From Poseidonocella sp. HB161398 (GTDB lineage Bacteria > Pseudomonadota > Alphaproteobacteria > Rhodobacterales > Rhodobacteraceae): a stretch of DNA of 64,000 bases. This document shows, piece by piece, positions 8,434-18,322 of the stretch. The stretch's first letter is position 1; each line of letters begins with the position of its first letter. Location: positions 1-64,000 of the forward strand of contig NZ_VATA01000010.1 of the NCBI RefSeq assembly GCF_005870025.1, given 5' to 3'. The notes below the pieces were generated by a model, which worked only from the letters and a program-made list of their open reading frames with translations, did no database searches and had not been told where the DNA came from. Made by a program: the position numbers and the translations under genes.

Positions 8434-10464
8434 ATGACGAACGCGCTTACGGAAACCTGGTCCACCGAGTTCGACCTGCCGCCCTTCGACCGGATCGCCG
8501 ATGACGACTTCCGCCCGGCCTTCGACGCCGCGCTGGCGCAGTCGCGCGCGGCCATCTCCGCGATTGCCGACAGCGACGAGCCGCCGAGCTTTGCCAATAC
8601 GATCGAGGCGCTGGAACTGGCCGACGGGCTGCTCGACAAGGTCCTGGGCGTTTTCTACAACATGGCCGGCGCGGACAGCAATCCGGCCCGCGAGGCGCTG
8701 ATGCGGGAGTTTTCCCCGGCGCTGGCCGCCTATTCGTCCGAAGTCTCGATGAACCGCCGGCTCTTCGCGCGGATCGACTCGCTCTGGATGCAGCGCGAGG
8801 CGCTGGAGCTGACGGCCGAGCAGGCGCGGCTCCTGATGCTGACGCGGCGCAGCTTCGTGCGCTCGGGCGCCGAGCTCGAGGGCGCCGACCGCGACCGGCT
8901 GGCGGAGATCTCGGCGCGGCTCGCCGTGCTCGGCACCGAATTCACCCAGAACCTGCTGGCCGACGAGCGCGAATGGTTCATGCCGCTGGCCGAGGCCGAT
9001 CTGGAGGGCCTGCCGGAATTCGTCGTCGCCTCCGCCCGCGCCGCGGGCGAGGAGAAGGGCCAGGACGGGCCGGTGGTGACGCTGTCGCGCTCGCTGATCA
9101 CGCCCTTCCTGCAGTTCAGCCCGCGCCGCGACCTGCGCGAGACGGCCTTCCGCGCCTGGGTGGCCCGCGGCGAGAATGGCGGCAAGACCGACAACCGCGC
9201 CATCGCCACCGAGATCCTCGCCCTGCGCGAGGAGCGCGCGCGGCTGCTCGGCTATGACAGCTTCGCCGCCTTCAAGCTGGAAACCGAGATGGCGAAGACC
9301 CCGGCCGCGGTGAAGGACCTGCTGATGCAGGTCTGGACCCCCGCCAAGGCGCAGGCCGAGGCCGATGCGCAGGTGCTGACCCGGATGATGCAGGCCGACG
9401 GGGTGAATGGCGATCTGGAGCCCTGGGACTGGCGCTACTATGCCGAGAAGCGCCGCGCGGCCGAGCACGATCTCGACGAGACCGCGCTGAAGCCCTACCT
9501 GCAGCTCGAGCGCATGATCGAGGCGGCCTTCACCTGCGCCAACCGGCTGTTCGGGCTGGAATTCCGCGCGCTCGAGGCGCCGCTCTACCATCCCGACTGC
9601 CGCGCCTGGGAGGTGACCCGGAACGGCCGCCACCTGGCGGTCTTCATCGGCGACTATTTCGCCCGCGGCTCGAAGCGCTCGGGCGCCTGGTGCTCGGCGA
9701 TCCGCAGCCAGCAGAAGCTGGCCGGCGACATCCGCCCGGTCGTGGTCAATGTCTGCAACTTCGCCAAGCCGCCCAAGGGCCGGCCGGCGCTGCTGAGCTA
9801 TGACGACGCGCGCACGCTCTTCCACGAATTCGGCCATGCGCTGCACCAGATGCTGTCCGACGTGACCTATCCCTCGATCTCGGGCACCTCGGTGGCGCGC
9901 GATTTCGTCGAGCTGCCGAGCCAGCTCTACGAGCACTGGCTGGAAGTGCCCGCGGTGCTTGCCGAATTCGCCACCCATGCCGAGACCGGCGCGCCGATGC
10001 CCGGGGAGATGCTCGAGCGGCTGCTGGCGGCGAAGAATTTCGACCAGGGTTTCGCGACGGTGGAATATGTCGCCTCCGCGCTAGTCGATCTGGAATTCCA
10101 CATGGGCAAGGCGCCCGCCGACATCATGGCGCGCCAGGGCGAGGTGCTGGCGGGGATCGGCCTGCCGCATGCCATCACCATGCGCCACGCGACGCCGCAT
10201 TTCGCCCATGTCTTCTCGGGCGACGGCTATTCCTCGGGCTATTACAGCTACATGTGGTCCGAGGTGATGGATGCCGACGCGTTCGAGGCCTTCGAGGAGG
10301 CGGGAGACCCCTTCGATCCGGACATCGCCCGCAGCCTCGAACAGCATGTCCTCTCGGCCGGGGGATCTGCGGATGCGGCCGCGCTCTACACCGCCTTCCG
10401 CGGCCGGATGCCCGGACCCGAGGCGCTGCTGAAGGGCCGCGGCCTCCTGCCCGACGCCGCCTAG
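8434..10464 (+). CDS. prlC: M3-family oligopeptidase (oligopeptidase A type)
   Basis: Cytosolic zinc metallopeptidase of the thimet oligopeptidase family. It has 676 residues, the usual size for PrlC/OpdA or Dcp enzymes, which cut short peptides including signal-peptide fragments. The HEFGH zinc motif lies at residues 464-468, with further conserved features downstream (SGYYSYMWSEVMDAD). A good ribosome site (AAAAGGAG) precedes the ATG. No signal peptide is visible. It appears to be a single gene between moeB and a convergent hypothetical gene. A Dcp-like specificity is the main alternative. Confidence 0.9.
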   Translation: MTNALTETWSTEFDLPPFDRIADDDFRPAFDAALAQSRAAISAIADSDEPPSFANTIEALELADGLLDKVLGVFYNMAGADSNPAREALMREFSPALAAYSSEVSMNRRLFARIDSLWMQREALELTAEQARLLMLTRRSFVRSGAELEGADRDRLAEISARLAVLGTEFTQNLLADEREWFMPLAEADLEGLPEFVVASARAAGEEKGQDGPVVTLSRSLITPFLQFSPRRDLRETAFRAWVARGENGGKTDNRAIATEILALREERARLLGYDSFAAFKLETEMAKTPAAVKDLLMQVWTPAKAQAEADAQVLTRMMQADGVNGDLEPWDWRYYAEKRRAAEHDLDETALKPYLQLERMIEAAFTCANRLFGLEFRALEAPLYHPDCRAWEVTRNGRHLAVFIGDYFARGSKRSGAWCSAIRSQQKLAGDIRPVVVNVCNFAKPPKGRPALLSYDDARTLFHEFGHALHQMLSDVTYPSISGTSVARDFVELPSQLYEHWLEVPAVLAEFATHAETGAPMPGEMLERLLAAKNFDQGFATVEYVASALVDLEFHMGKAPADIMARQGEVLAGIGLPHAITMRHATPHFAHVFSGDGYSSGYYSYMWSEVMDADAFEAFEEAGDPFDPDIARSLEQHVLSAGGSADAAALYTAFRGRMPGPEALLKGRGLLPDAA

Positions 10465-10476
10465 GGCGGGGCCCGC

Positions 10477-11127
10477 TCAGCGCAGGAAGCGCTCGCAGTT
10501 GCGCATGAGCTGCACCCAGCCCGGATAGTCGATATTGCCGGGATCGGGGTCGCGCCACCACACGCGGGCGACGCGGCCCAGATAGAGGTTGCCGCCGGCA
10601 TGGGAGACCGTGCCGACCTCCTCGGGCCGGTCGGCGGCGGTGACATAGAGCAGCCGCCCCGGCCCGCGCGCGGCAATCGCCCCGGCGAGCTGGCCGACGG
10701 TTTCCGGGGGCAGGCCGGGATTGTACTTGAAGACGAACATCTGCCGCCCCTCGGCGAGCTGGCCGAGGAAGCGGTCGCGCAGATAGCCGATCTTCCCGGC
10801 CTCCCCGGCATGGATCCGGCGGCGTCTCGGCTCGGGATCGTCGAACGCCCCGCCGGTCGAGCGCATCTCGCTGTGGAAGCCGATGCCGGTGGCGGTGTCG
10901 GTCACCATCTTCGCGTTGCGCGGCACGAGATTGCGGAATTCGTAGAGGCCCTTGAATCCGCTGCGCAGATTCTGGACCAGCGGCCCGGGCATGGCCAGCG
11001 CCCATCGCAGGAGGCCGCCCTGTTCCCAGCCGCATTGATGCTGGACGAAGCCGAATTCGCAGTTGTAGCCGAGGCTTTCGAAGCGGGAGGCCAGCTCCTG
11101 CTCCGCCGTCAGTGCCTGCTTGTCCAT
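10477..11127 (-). CDS. Conserved hypothetical protein with an LGYNCEFG-type N-terminus
   Basis: A 216-residue protein without a confident function. It starts near MDKQALTAEQ, where a GA-rich ribosome site precedes the ATG. The first third contains SLGYNCEFGFVQHQCG, which resembles a poorly characterised group of proteobacterial proteins with LGxNCEFGxVQ signatures, sometimes next to glycan-related genes. It has no signal peptide or membrane segment. It is transcribed toward prlC, so the two genes converge. The frame could be extended 14 codons upstream, but that start lacks a ribosome site. Confidence 0.65.
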   Translation of the reverse strand: MDKQALTAEQELASRFESLGYNCEFGFVQHQCGWEQGGLLRWALAMPGPLVQNLRSGFKGLYEFRNLVPRNAKMVTDTATGIGFHSEMRSTGGAFDDPEPRRRRIHAGEAGKIGYLRDRFLGQLAEGRQMFVFKYNPGLPPETVGQLAGAIAARGPGRLLYVTAADRPEEVGTVSHAGGNLYLGRVARVWWRDPDPGNIDYPGWVQLMRNCERFLR

Positions 11128-11222
11128 CCCGCCCCCCTCTCGGCCCCGATCACGGCAGCAGGCTAGCATGGCCAGGCCCCGAATTCACGCGGCGTCGGGC
11201 CGCGGCCGCCCGGGGCAAGTGC

Positions 11223-11792
11223 CTATTTCCCCGCCGCCGCGTCCCGGTTTCCCCGTTTCGGGAAGACGCGCAGCTCGTGGATGGCCTGGCGCGGGTCCAT
11301 GGCCCGCAGCCGGTCCAGGCGCGCCAGAACCGCTTTCTGCTTCTTCTGCGCCAATTCCCTGCGCCCGGCCATCAGGCCCATGCAGATGAATCCCCACCGG
11401 AAGAACCATGGCGCTGCCGCGGCCAGGAACAAGATGCTCGCGACCATGCCCAGGATCGCTGCGGGAATGAGCGCATGCCCGGAAAGCAGGACAAGCGGGA
11501 GACTGGCCGGAATGACGGGAAAGGTCCAGATCCACAGGGTTGCGGACACATGGGTGGAGAAAAGCGGAGCCTTCATCGCCGTCCTGATCGCCCAGGCCTC
11601 GTGCCGGGCAAACCGCATCATCACCCAATGGGCACATCTTCCGGCAACGGCCAGTCCGGGGCTCATGCACTCGCTCGGATCGGCCATCCGGAAAAGCTCC
11701 TGCACACGTTCCAGCAGGAGCACGGTAATCCCGCGCGCCGTTGTGGTCAAACCGGCGCACAGGGGAATATGCGGCAGCCGCGCGCGCTGCAC
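11223..11792 (-). CDS. Hypothetical membrane protein
   Basis: A 189-residue protein with at least two strong membrane segments in the middle (around ATLWIWTFPVIPASLPLVLL and AAILGMVASILFLAAAAPWFF). The N-terminus contains a cysteine-poor, weakly hydrophobic region and the C-terminus is basic (ELAQKKQKAVLARLDRLRAM). No family was recognised. It lies downstream of the dapD terminator on the same strand, so it is probably transcribed separately. Several methionines could serve as the start, so the N-terminus is uncertain. Confidence 0.55.
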   Translation of the reverse strand: MQRARLPHIPLCAGLTTTARGITVLLLERVQELFRMADPSECMSPGLAVAGRCAHWVMMRFARHEAWAIRTAMKAPLFSTHVSATLWIWTFPVIPASLPLVLLSGHALIPAAILGMVASILFLAAAAPWFFRWGFICMGLMAGRRELAQKKQKAVLARLDRLRAMDPRQAIHELRVFPKRGNRDAAAGK

Positions 11793-11800
11793 CGCAAACG

Positions 11801-11827
11801 GAAAAGGGCCTCCCCGCGGGGAAGCCC
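11801..11827 (-). terminator. Rho-independent terminator of dapD
   Basis: On the minus strand GGGCTTCCCC, a GC loop and GGGGAGGCCC form a 10-bp stem followed by TTTT. It sits about 25 bp after the dapD stop. Confidence 0.8.
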
Positions 11828-11850
11828 TCCGAAAGCCGTCTGGCCGCGGA

Positions 11851-12678
<828 letters not shown>

Positions 12679-12755
12679 GGGGCCTCTCCGACAGGTTTCG
12701 ACTGGCGTCGCGTTGGACCGGGCTATACGGCTATGGGTCGGAGGGTGCAATCCAT

Positions 12756-13577
12756 ATGGCAGACAAGACGACCCGCGGGCCCAAGGCCCACCCTCTTCCC
12801 GACGCGCGGGAAGACATCCGGCGCAGCCTCCTCGAAGAGCAGACGCCGCAGACGCTTTCGCCGACCTACCGGCTGGCCTTCGACGATTCCGACTTCCTCA
12901 CCCGCGAGGAATTGCGCCCTGTCCGGCTGCAGCTGGAGCTCTTGAAGCCGCAGCTGATGATGGACGAGGCGGGCATCGTCTCGACCGTGGTGATGTTCGG
13001 CGGCGCGCGCATCCCCTCGCCGGCGGAGAAGCACAGCGCCCGCACCCCGGCGCTTGGCGCGCTCAGCCATTTCTACGAGGAGGCCCGCGAATTCGCCCGC
13101 CTCGTGACGCTGGAGAGCAAGAAATCCGGCGGCACCGAGAATGTCGTCGTCACCGGCGGCGGCCCCGGCGTGATGGAGGCCGGCAATCTCGGCGCCCATG
13201 AAGCGGGCGGGAAGTCCATCGGGCTGAATATCGTGCTGCCTTTCGAGGCCACGCCGAACGCCTATGTGACGCCGGAATTCTCTTTCAATTTCCACTACTT
13301 CGCCATCCGGAAGATGCATTTCCTGATGCGCGCCAAGGCAATCACCGTCTTCCCGGGCGGCTTCGGCACGCTCGACGAGCTCTTCGAGGCGATGACCCTG
13401 ATCCAGACCCAGCGGATGTCGCCGGTGCCGATCCTGCTCTTCGGCGAGGAGTTCTGGCGCTCGATCATCAACTGGGAGGCGCTGGAGGCCGCCGGCACGA
13501 TCGGTGCCGACGATCTCGGCCTCTTCCGCTTCGTCGAGACCGGCGAAGAGGCCGCGAAGATCGTGCTGGAGGCCTGA
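12756..13577 (+). CDS. LOG-family protein (putative nucleoside 5'-monophosphate phosphoribohydrolase)
   Basis: A 273-residue LOG/TIGR00730-type protein. Family members remove the base from AMP-type nucleotides, and some activate cytokinins. The signature motifs are present: GGGPGVMEA and [10 protein letters not shown], with [12 protein letters not shown] at the Rossmann start. An N-terminal extension of about 90 residues before the Rossmann fold resembles the longer PpnN-like or alphaproteobacterial forms rather than the compact plant LOG. The start at 12756 is favoured. The substrate is unknown. Confidence 0.85.
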   Translation: MADKTTRGPKAHPLPDAREDIRRSLLEEQTPQTLSPTYRLAFDDSDFLTREELRPVRLQLELLKPQLMMDEAGIVSTVVMFGGARIPSPAEKHSARTPALGALSHFYEEAREFARLVTLESKKSGGTENVVVTGGGPGVMEAGNLGAHEAGGKSIGLNIVLPFEATPNAYVTPEFSFNFHYFAIRKMHFLMRAKAITVFPGGFGTLDELFEAMTLIQTQRMSPVPILLFGEEFWRSIINWEALEAAGTIGADDLGLFRFVETGEEAAKIVLEA

Positions 13578-13589
13578 CCCGGAGGCCTG

Positions 13590-13609
13590 GCCGGGCCCGG
13601 AGGCCCGGC
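13590..13609. terminator. GC-rich hairpin between convergent genes
   Basis: GCCGGGCC and GGCCCGGC form a perfect 8-bp stem with a CGGA loop between the LOG gene and tspO. There is no T-run on either side, so termination is a guess from its position. Confidence 0.4.
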
Positions 13610-13611
13610 GC

Positions 13612-14100
13612 TCAGCCGAGCTTCCAGGCCGCCGCTTCCGGGTTGCGGCGCAGCACCGAGAGGTTCAGCGCCGCGGCCACCGCCACCCAGGCGAGATAGG
13701 GCAGCATCAGCGCGCCCGCGAGCGGCGAGAGCAGCCAGAAGGCCCAGGCGGTCGCCGCGACGGCAAGCCACAGCAGCCCGATGACCGCCAGGCCTGCGCG
13801 CATGTGATGCAGGCCGAAGAAGACCGGCGACCAGACCGCGTTGAGCGCGATCTGCAGGCTCCAGAGCGAAAGCGCCAGCGCGCTGCCCTCCTGCGCCCCG
13901 GCCAGCGCCGCGGCCACCGACATCAGCAGGTAGAGCAGCGTCCAGACCGTCGGGAACATCCAGTTCGGCGGCGTCCATCCGGGTTTCTGCAGATGGGCGT
14001 ACCAATTGCCCGGCTTGAACATCACCCCGGTCGCGGCGGCGACGGCCGCGGCGGCAAGATGGGTGGCGAAAACGGGCCAGCTGAACAGGGTCGGATCCAT
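13612..14100 (-). CDS. tspO: TspO/MBR-family tryptophan-rich sensory protein
   Basis: Outer or inner membrane protein of the TspO/peripheral benzodiazepine receptor family, which binds porphyrins and in Rhodobacter modulates tetrapyrrole and photosynthesis gene expression. The 162-residue protein has five predicted membrane helices. It carries the family signatures KPGWTPPNWMFPTVWTLLY and WSLQIALNAVWSPVFFG. Its length is typical. It is transcribed from its own upstream region and converges on the LOG gene. Confidence 0.93.
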   Translation of the reverse strand: MDPTLFSWPVFATHLAAAAVAAATGVMFKPGNWYAHLQKPGWTPPNWMFPTVWTLLYLLMSVAAALAGAQEGSALALSLWSLQIALNAVWSPVFFGLHHMRAGLAVIGLLWLAVAATAWAFWLLSPLAGALMLPYLAWVAVAAALNLSVLRRNPEAAAWKLG

Positions 14101-14174
14101 GGATCGCTCTCCGGAAGAGGGGTCGGGTCTCTTAGACTAGTCCGGCCCGCGCCCGGGTCGAGCCGGTCCGGACG

Positions 14175-15347
14175 TCACCCTGCGCCGTCGCCGCCTCCGG
14201 ACGGCTTCTGCCCGCTCCGGCGCCGCTTCCACAGCCAGCTCGCCACGGCCAGCAGCGTGCCGCCGACCGCCACCAGCGCGCCATGCACCAGCTTCACATT
14301 CGCCGCGTGGAAGACCAGCCAGTCCCAGGTTCCGACATCGACATCGATCTGCGCGGTCAGGACGCGGGCGGAGACCGAGGATTCCTGCCCGTCCGGATCC
14401 TGGACCAGCGCCTCTAGCTCGAGCTGCAGCGGCAGATCCTCGCCGAAGCGCTCGGGCGTCACCAGCCAGGCCCAGACCGCATGCAGCCCGGGCACCACCC
14501 GGCGCGGCTGCGGCCCGGTCGGCGAAATGCTGAAATCATTGCCGAGAAGCGTGGCGCGCATGTCGATGCTGTAGGGCACGCCCGCGATCTCGACCGTCTC
14601 GCCCTGCAGCGCGTCCGACAGCAGATCGACGGGATCGGGCACGGCCCCGCCCTCCTCCGCGACGCCGTCGCGCTCCTGCGGGACCAGCGCCAGCTGCACG
14701 GCCGCGCTTTGCTTGTAGACCATGCGCGCCGGCGTGTTGAAGGCGACCCGCGCCCGGCCGAGCTGCGCCTTCACGAAGGCCGCCGCCTGCGCCATCGAGT
14801 CCGCGACCCCCGATTGCAGCATCAGGTAGGCGACCAGATCGGCGCGGTCGCGCGGATCGCGCAGCCCGGCAAAGGCCATGCTCGTGCCCGGCGCGAAGCC
14901 CTGCGGGTCGGCGATGTAGCCGCCGAGCATTTCCGGCGTCCAGATCCCGCCCGTCGCCCGGAGCGCCCCGGAATAGCCGTAGCCCTCCACCCCCGCCACC
15001 GGGCGCCCGATCACGCCGTCAAGCGGCGGTCCCGCGGCAGGGCGGCCGTCCAGATGGTGGCAGGCGGCGCAGCGGCGGAAGACGCCCTCGCCGCGGTCCG
15101 GATCCGCGTCGGCCAGAAGCTCGGCGAAGTCGTCGTCCCCGGCCTCGACCGCCTGCGGCTCGCCATCCCCCGGGACGGGCATGCGCAGCGCATAGTACCA
15201 GTCATAGAGCCGGTTGAACGGCCCCAGATCGTAGCGCGGGCCGAGGAGCTCGACATAGGCAGCGAACCCGGCCACCGCCACGACTGCCACGGCCAGCACG
15301 GAGAGGCTGCGGCGCAGGACGGAGGGACCGGTCCGGGGCTGGGTCAT
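14175..15347 (-). CDS. Membrane-anchored c-type cytochrome with a large C-terminal domain
   Basis: A 390-residue protein. The N-terminus has a membrane segment (about 12-31), then a cytochrome c domain with the haem motif CAACH at residues 93-97 and a probable Met ligand in GTSMAF near 154. After the haem domain come about 190 residues I do not recognise, containing FNTPARMVYKQSAAVQLAL and ISPTGPQPRRVVPG. A C-terminal membrane helix follows, with a basic tail (KRRRSG). It is probably a periplasmic electron carrier tethered at both ends. The role of the unknown domain is open. No oxidase gene lies beside it. Confidence 0.75.
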   Translation of the reverse strand: MTQPRTGPSVLRRSLSVLAVAVVAVAGFAAYVELLGPRYDLGPFNRLYDWYYALRMPVPGDGEPQAVEAGDDDFAELLADADPDRGEGVFRRCAACHHLDGRPAAGPPLDGVIGRPVAGVEGYGYSGALRATGGIWTPEMLGGYIADPQGFAPGTSMAFAGLRDPRDRADLVAYLMLQSGVADSMAQAAAFVKAQLGRARVAFNTPARMVYKQSAAVQLALVPQERDGVAEEGGAVPDPVDLLSDALQGETVEIAGVPYSIDMRATLLGNDFSISPTGPQPRRVVPGLHAVWAWLVTPERFGEDLPLQLELEALVQDPDGQESSVSARVLTAQIDVDVGTWDWLVFHAANVKLVHGALVAVGGTLLAVASWLWKRRRSGQKPSGGGDGAG

Positions 15348-15424
15348 GGCAGGCTCCCGCCTTGGCTGTCAGTGCCATGACCCTACGTCAGGAATTGCGC
15401 CCGCGCAAAGCCGGGATTCGAGCC

Positions 15425-16150
15425 TCAGTCAAGACGCCGCGCTTCCCACTGGTTGCCCGCGCCGCGGCGCAGTTCCAGGATCGGCAGCTCGGCGATCAGC
15501 TCGGTCAGCTTCTTCTTGCCATAGGTGCGCGGGTCGAAATCGGGATTGGCCGCGGTGATGTGCTGGCCGATCTGGCCCAGCGAATACCATTCGTCATCCT
15601 GGTCGATCGCCTCCATCGCGCGCAGCACCAGCGTGCGGGCATCGGTCGGCTCCAGCTTGCGCTTCGGCGCGGTGCCGGGCGCCGCCGGAAGCTGCGTCTC
15701 GGCGCCGTCGTCGCCCAGGTTCTCGACATAGATGAAGCGCTTGCAGGCCATGCGGAAGGCCTCGGGCGTCTTCTGCTCGCCCATGCCGTAAACATCGAGC
15801 CCGTGTTCGCGGATGCGGCTGGCGAGCCGGGTGAAGTCGCTGTCGGAGGAAACCAGCACGAAACCGTCGAACCGGCCCTGGTGCAGGATGTCCATCGCGT
15901 CGATCACCAGCGAGATGTCCGAGGAGTTCTTGCCGCGGGTATTCGAGGGCGAATGGATCGGCACGATGGCCAGCTTGGCCAGCTTCTTCGCCCAGGTCTT
16001 CAGCCCCTCGCGGGCGAAATCGCCGTAGATGCGCCGCACCGAGGCTTCGCCGAGCGAGGTGATCTCCTCGAAGATCGCCTCGGCATAGCCCGCGGGCACG
16101 TTGTCGGCATCGATCAGGACGGCAAGGAGTTTGCTGCGGTCGTCGGGCAT
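15425..16150 (-). CDS. NYN-domain protein with a C-terminal OST-HTH/LOTUS domain
   Basis: A 241-residue protein of the LabA/DUF88 group. The N-terminal NYN (PIN-like) nuclease fold shows LIDADN at residues 12-17, GDFAREGLKTW and the acidic SSDSDF motif, which together form the metal site of this family. The C-terminal region (about 165-240) looks like an OST-HTH/LOTUS domain, likely to bind RNA. It is therefore a probable ribonuclease or RNA-binding protein; the target is unknown. The frame is compact, with a start at 16150 and no obvious operon partner. Confidence 0.82.
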   Translation of the reverse strand: MPDDRSKLLAVLIDADNVPAGYAEAIFEEITSLGEASVRRIYGDFAREGLKTWAKKLAKLAIVPIHSPSNTRGKNSSDISLVIDAMDILHQGRFDGFVLVSSDSDFTRLASRIREHGLDVYGMGEQKTPEAFRMACKRFIYVENLGDDGAETQLPAAPGTAPKRKLEPTDARTLVLRAMEAIDQDDEWYSLGQIGQHITAANPDFDPRTYGKKKLTELIAELPILELRRGAGNQWEARRLD

Positions 16151-16335
16151 GGTCGCTTTCCAGTCTGCGTCAGCCCCTTCCTATCCGGTCGGGCGCGCCG
16201 AGGCCAGCGGCGAGACCGGCAGCAATCCCGGCCCCACCCTGTCGCAAATGCCACAGCCCGGGGGCGCCGCCCGCCGGCCAGCTTGTGATTCCGCCCCGCC
16301 TGCCGCATTTTCGCCAGGTCGATCCGGAGTACGAT

Positions 16336-16644
16336 ATGCGCCAGAGCCTCATTCCCGCCATTCTCGCCTGCCTCGCCCTCGCCGCCTGCGATCCGGCGGG
16401 CCCCTCCTCGACCGGCAGCTCTGCCGGCTCTGCCTCCGCCTCGGCGATCAATTCCGCCGATTGCGGCGCCGAAGCCTACCAGGATCTGGTCGGCGGCCCG
16501 CTCGCCCCGGCGCTGTCGCTGCCCTATGGCGGGCCCAAGCGCTATCTCGGCCCGGACGAGTCGGTGACCAAGGACTACAACCCGCACCGGCTGACCGTGA
16601 CCAGCACCGATGGCGAGACCGTCGGCCGCATCATCTGCAGCTGA
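16336..16644 (+). CDS. Inhibitor I78-family lipoprotein
   Basis: A 102-residue exported protein. It has a lipoprotein signal (MRQSLIPAILACLALAAC) with the lipobox cysteine at residue 18, then a Ser/Gly-rich linker. The mature domain matches the potato-type-like peptidase inhibitor I78 pattern: LVGGPLAP, then RYLGPDESVTKDYNPHRL and a GETVGRIIC end. The ATG at 16336 fits the signal peptide. The in-frame upstream ATG at 16285 would bury it. It may protect the envelope from serine peptidases (inference). Confidence 0.75.
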   Translation: MRQSLIPAILACLALAACDPAGPSSTGSSAGSASASAINSADCGAEAYQDLVGGPLAPALSLPYGGPKRYLGPDESVTKDYNPHRLTVTSTDGETVGRIICS

Positions 16645-16737
16645 TTTCCGTCGGTCCCCGGGGGAACGGAACGGCCGCATCCGCGTTGGATGCCCGAACC
16701 CTGCTTCGCAGGCCCCTGTAGACCGGAGGATATCCCC

Positions 16738-16989
16738 ATGGCCGGAATTGGCTGGCTTCTCGCAATCATCGTCGGCGCGCTCGCGGGCTGGATCGCCGAA
16801 AAGATCATGGACGCCTCGCACGGGCTCCTGACCAATATCGTGCTCGGCATCCTCGGCGCGGTGATCCTGAACTTCGTGCTCGCCATGATCGTCGGCTGGC
16901 AGGCCTATGGCATCATCGCCAACCTGATCGTCGGCGTGATCGGCGCCTGCATCCTGATCGCGGGCGCCCGCTTCCTGCGCCGCGCCTGA
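16738..16989 (+). CDS. GlsB/YeaQ/YmgE-family stress-response membrane protein
   Basis: An 83-residue transglycosylase-associated-type membrane protein with three hydrophobic helices rich in glycine. Family features visible are GWLLAIIVGALAGWIAEKIM at the start and a second GLLTNIVLGILGAVI repeat-like segment. A GGAGG ribosome site lies ahead of the ATG at 16738. Homologues are induced by stress; their biochemical role is unknown. Confidence 0.85.
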   Translation: MAGIGWLLAIIVGALAGWIAEKIMDASHGLLTNIVLGILGAVILNFVLAMIVGWQAYGIIANLIVGVIGACILIAGARFLRRA

Positions 16990-17093
16990 CCCCCGGCCGG
17001 GCGGACCCGCCCGGCCCCGCATTCCGACGCTGGCCGGCCGCCCTGGCGGCCCGCCGCCCCTGCCGCCCCCCGGAATACGCCCAAGGCAGCGGA

Positions 17094-17112
17094 TCATGAC
17101 TTTTCGTCATGA
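17094..17112. promoter_or_regulatory. Perfect palindrome upstream of the TRAP operon, candidate operator
   Basis: TCATGAC-TTTTC-GTCATGA gives 7-bp perfect arms around a 5-bp centre, about 120 bp before the TRAP binding-protein gene. Its size and symmetry suit a dimeric repressor of the GntR or similar type. No regulator gene is adjacent, so its partner is unknown. Confidence 0.45.
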
Positions 17113-17233
17113 CGACCCGAGCTTTGCGTCATTCCCAAACCGGGCCGCATCTGCCAATTTCCCCCTGTCACGCCGCCGCCGCCCCCCGCGGGCGGAGAGA
17201 ACGGCACAAGCAGACGAGACAGAGAGGGAAGAC

Positions 17234-18202
17234 ATGAAACTCAGCGCAGCCGCGATTCTCGCGCTTTCGACCGCCCTGGGCAGCGCCGCCGCCGCCGAGA
17301 CCTGGGACATGCCGGTCGCCTATCCGGCCTCGAACTACCATACCGAGAACGCCCAGACCTTCGCCGATGCCGTGGCCGAATGCACCGGCGGCGAGCTGGA
17401 GATCGTGATCCATGCCGGCGGCTCGCTGTTCAAGGGCGACGAGATCAAGCGCGCCGTGCAGCTCGGCGAGGCGCAGATCGGCGAGCGGCTGCTCTCGGCC
17501 CATGCCAACGAGAACCCGGTCTTCGCCTATGACTCGATCCCCTTCCTCGCGACCTCCTTCGAGGCCTCCGAGAAGCTGCGCGCCGCCGCCCAGCCGGTGC
17601 TGGCCAAGGTGCTGGGCGCGCAGAACCTGACCCTGCTCTATTCCGTGCCCTGGCCGCCGCAGGGGCTGTATTTCTCGAAGCCGGTGGCGACGCCCGCCGA
17701 CATGGAGGGCGTGAAGTTCCGCGCCTACAACTCCATCACCGCCCGCGTCGCCGAGCTGGCCGGCATGGTCCCCACCCAGATCGAGGCCGCCGACCTGAAG
17801 CAGGCGCTGGCCACCGGGCTGGTCTCGTCGATGATCTCCTCGGGCTCGACCGGCGTGGACGAGAGCGTCTGGGAGGACATGACGAATTTCTACGACGTGA
17901 AGGCCTGGCTCCCGCGCAACACCGTCTTCGTCAATACCGACGCTTTCGAGGGGCTGTCCGAGGCGGCGCAGACCTGCGTCACTGACGAGGCGGCCAAGGC
18001 GCAGGCACGCGGCGCCGAGAAGGCGGCCGAGCTTTCCGGCGGCTTCGTCGCGACCCTGGCCGAGAACGGCATGGACGTGAACCCGCCGGCCGAGCCGATC
18101 ATGGCCAAGCTCGGCGAGATCGGCGAGACCATGACCGCCGAATGGCTAGAGACCGCCGGCGACGACGGCAAGGCGATCGTCGACGCCTACAAGGCCGAGT
18201 GA
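17234..18202 (+). CDS. TRAP transporter solute-binding protein, DctP type
   Basis: A periplasmic binding protein of 322 residues that captures an organic acid for the DctQM permease. The signal peptide MKLSAAAILALSTALGSAAA is followed by a mature start near AETWDMPVAYP. DctP features include the GVKFRAYNS segment with the arginine that normally salt-bridges the substrate carboxylate. The start at 17234 follows a GAGGGAAGAC ribosome site. It is the first gene of a TRAP operon. The substrate is unknown; the downstream racemase hints at an amino or hydroxy acid (inference). Confidence 0.88.
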   Translation: MKLSAAAILALSTALGSAAAAETWDMPVAYPASNYHTENAQTFADAVAECTGGELEIVIHAGGSLFKGDEIKRAVQLGEAQIGERLLSAHANENPVFAYDSIPFLATSFEASEKLRAAAQPVLAKVLGAQNLTLLYSVPWPPQGLYFSKPVATPADMEGVKFRAYNSITARVAELAGMVPTQIEAADLKQALATGLVSSMISSGSTGVDESVWEDMTNFYDVKAWLPRNTVFVNTDAFEGLSEAAQTCVTDEAAKAQARGAEKAAELSGGFVATLAENGMDVNPPAEPIMAKLGEIGETMTAEWLETAGDDGKAIVDAYKAE

Positions 18203-18221
18203 CGCCGCCGCCGCGGCAGCA

Positions 18222-18254
18222 GGGGCGTCCGGCATGGTCCGGGGCGCCCCTTTT
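18222..18254 (+). terminator. Hairpin with T-run after the binding-protein gene, possible attenuator
   Basis: GGGGCG (18222-18227) pairs with CGCCCC (18245-18250), with a second inner pairing, followed by TTTT. It lies between the binding protein and its permease. A leaky terminator here could make binding protein in excess of permease, a common arrangement. Confidence 0.6.
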
Positions 18255-18322
18255 CGCTATCCGCCTGACGGATGGACCGATACCCGGCCCGGCAAGGGCC
18301 GAAACTAGTGCAAGGTGACCTG

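Noticed and set aside
5944-9978. A 1344-residue minus-strand open frame
   Set aside because: It spans antisense to fdsA, fdsC, fdsD, moeB and most of prlC, with no coherent domain order. It is an artefact of high GC third positions.
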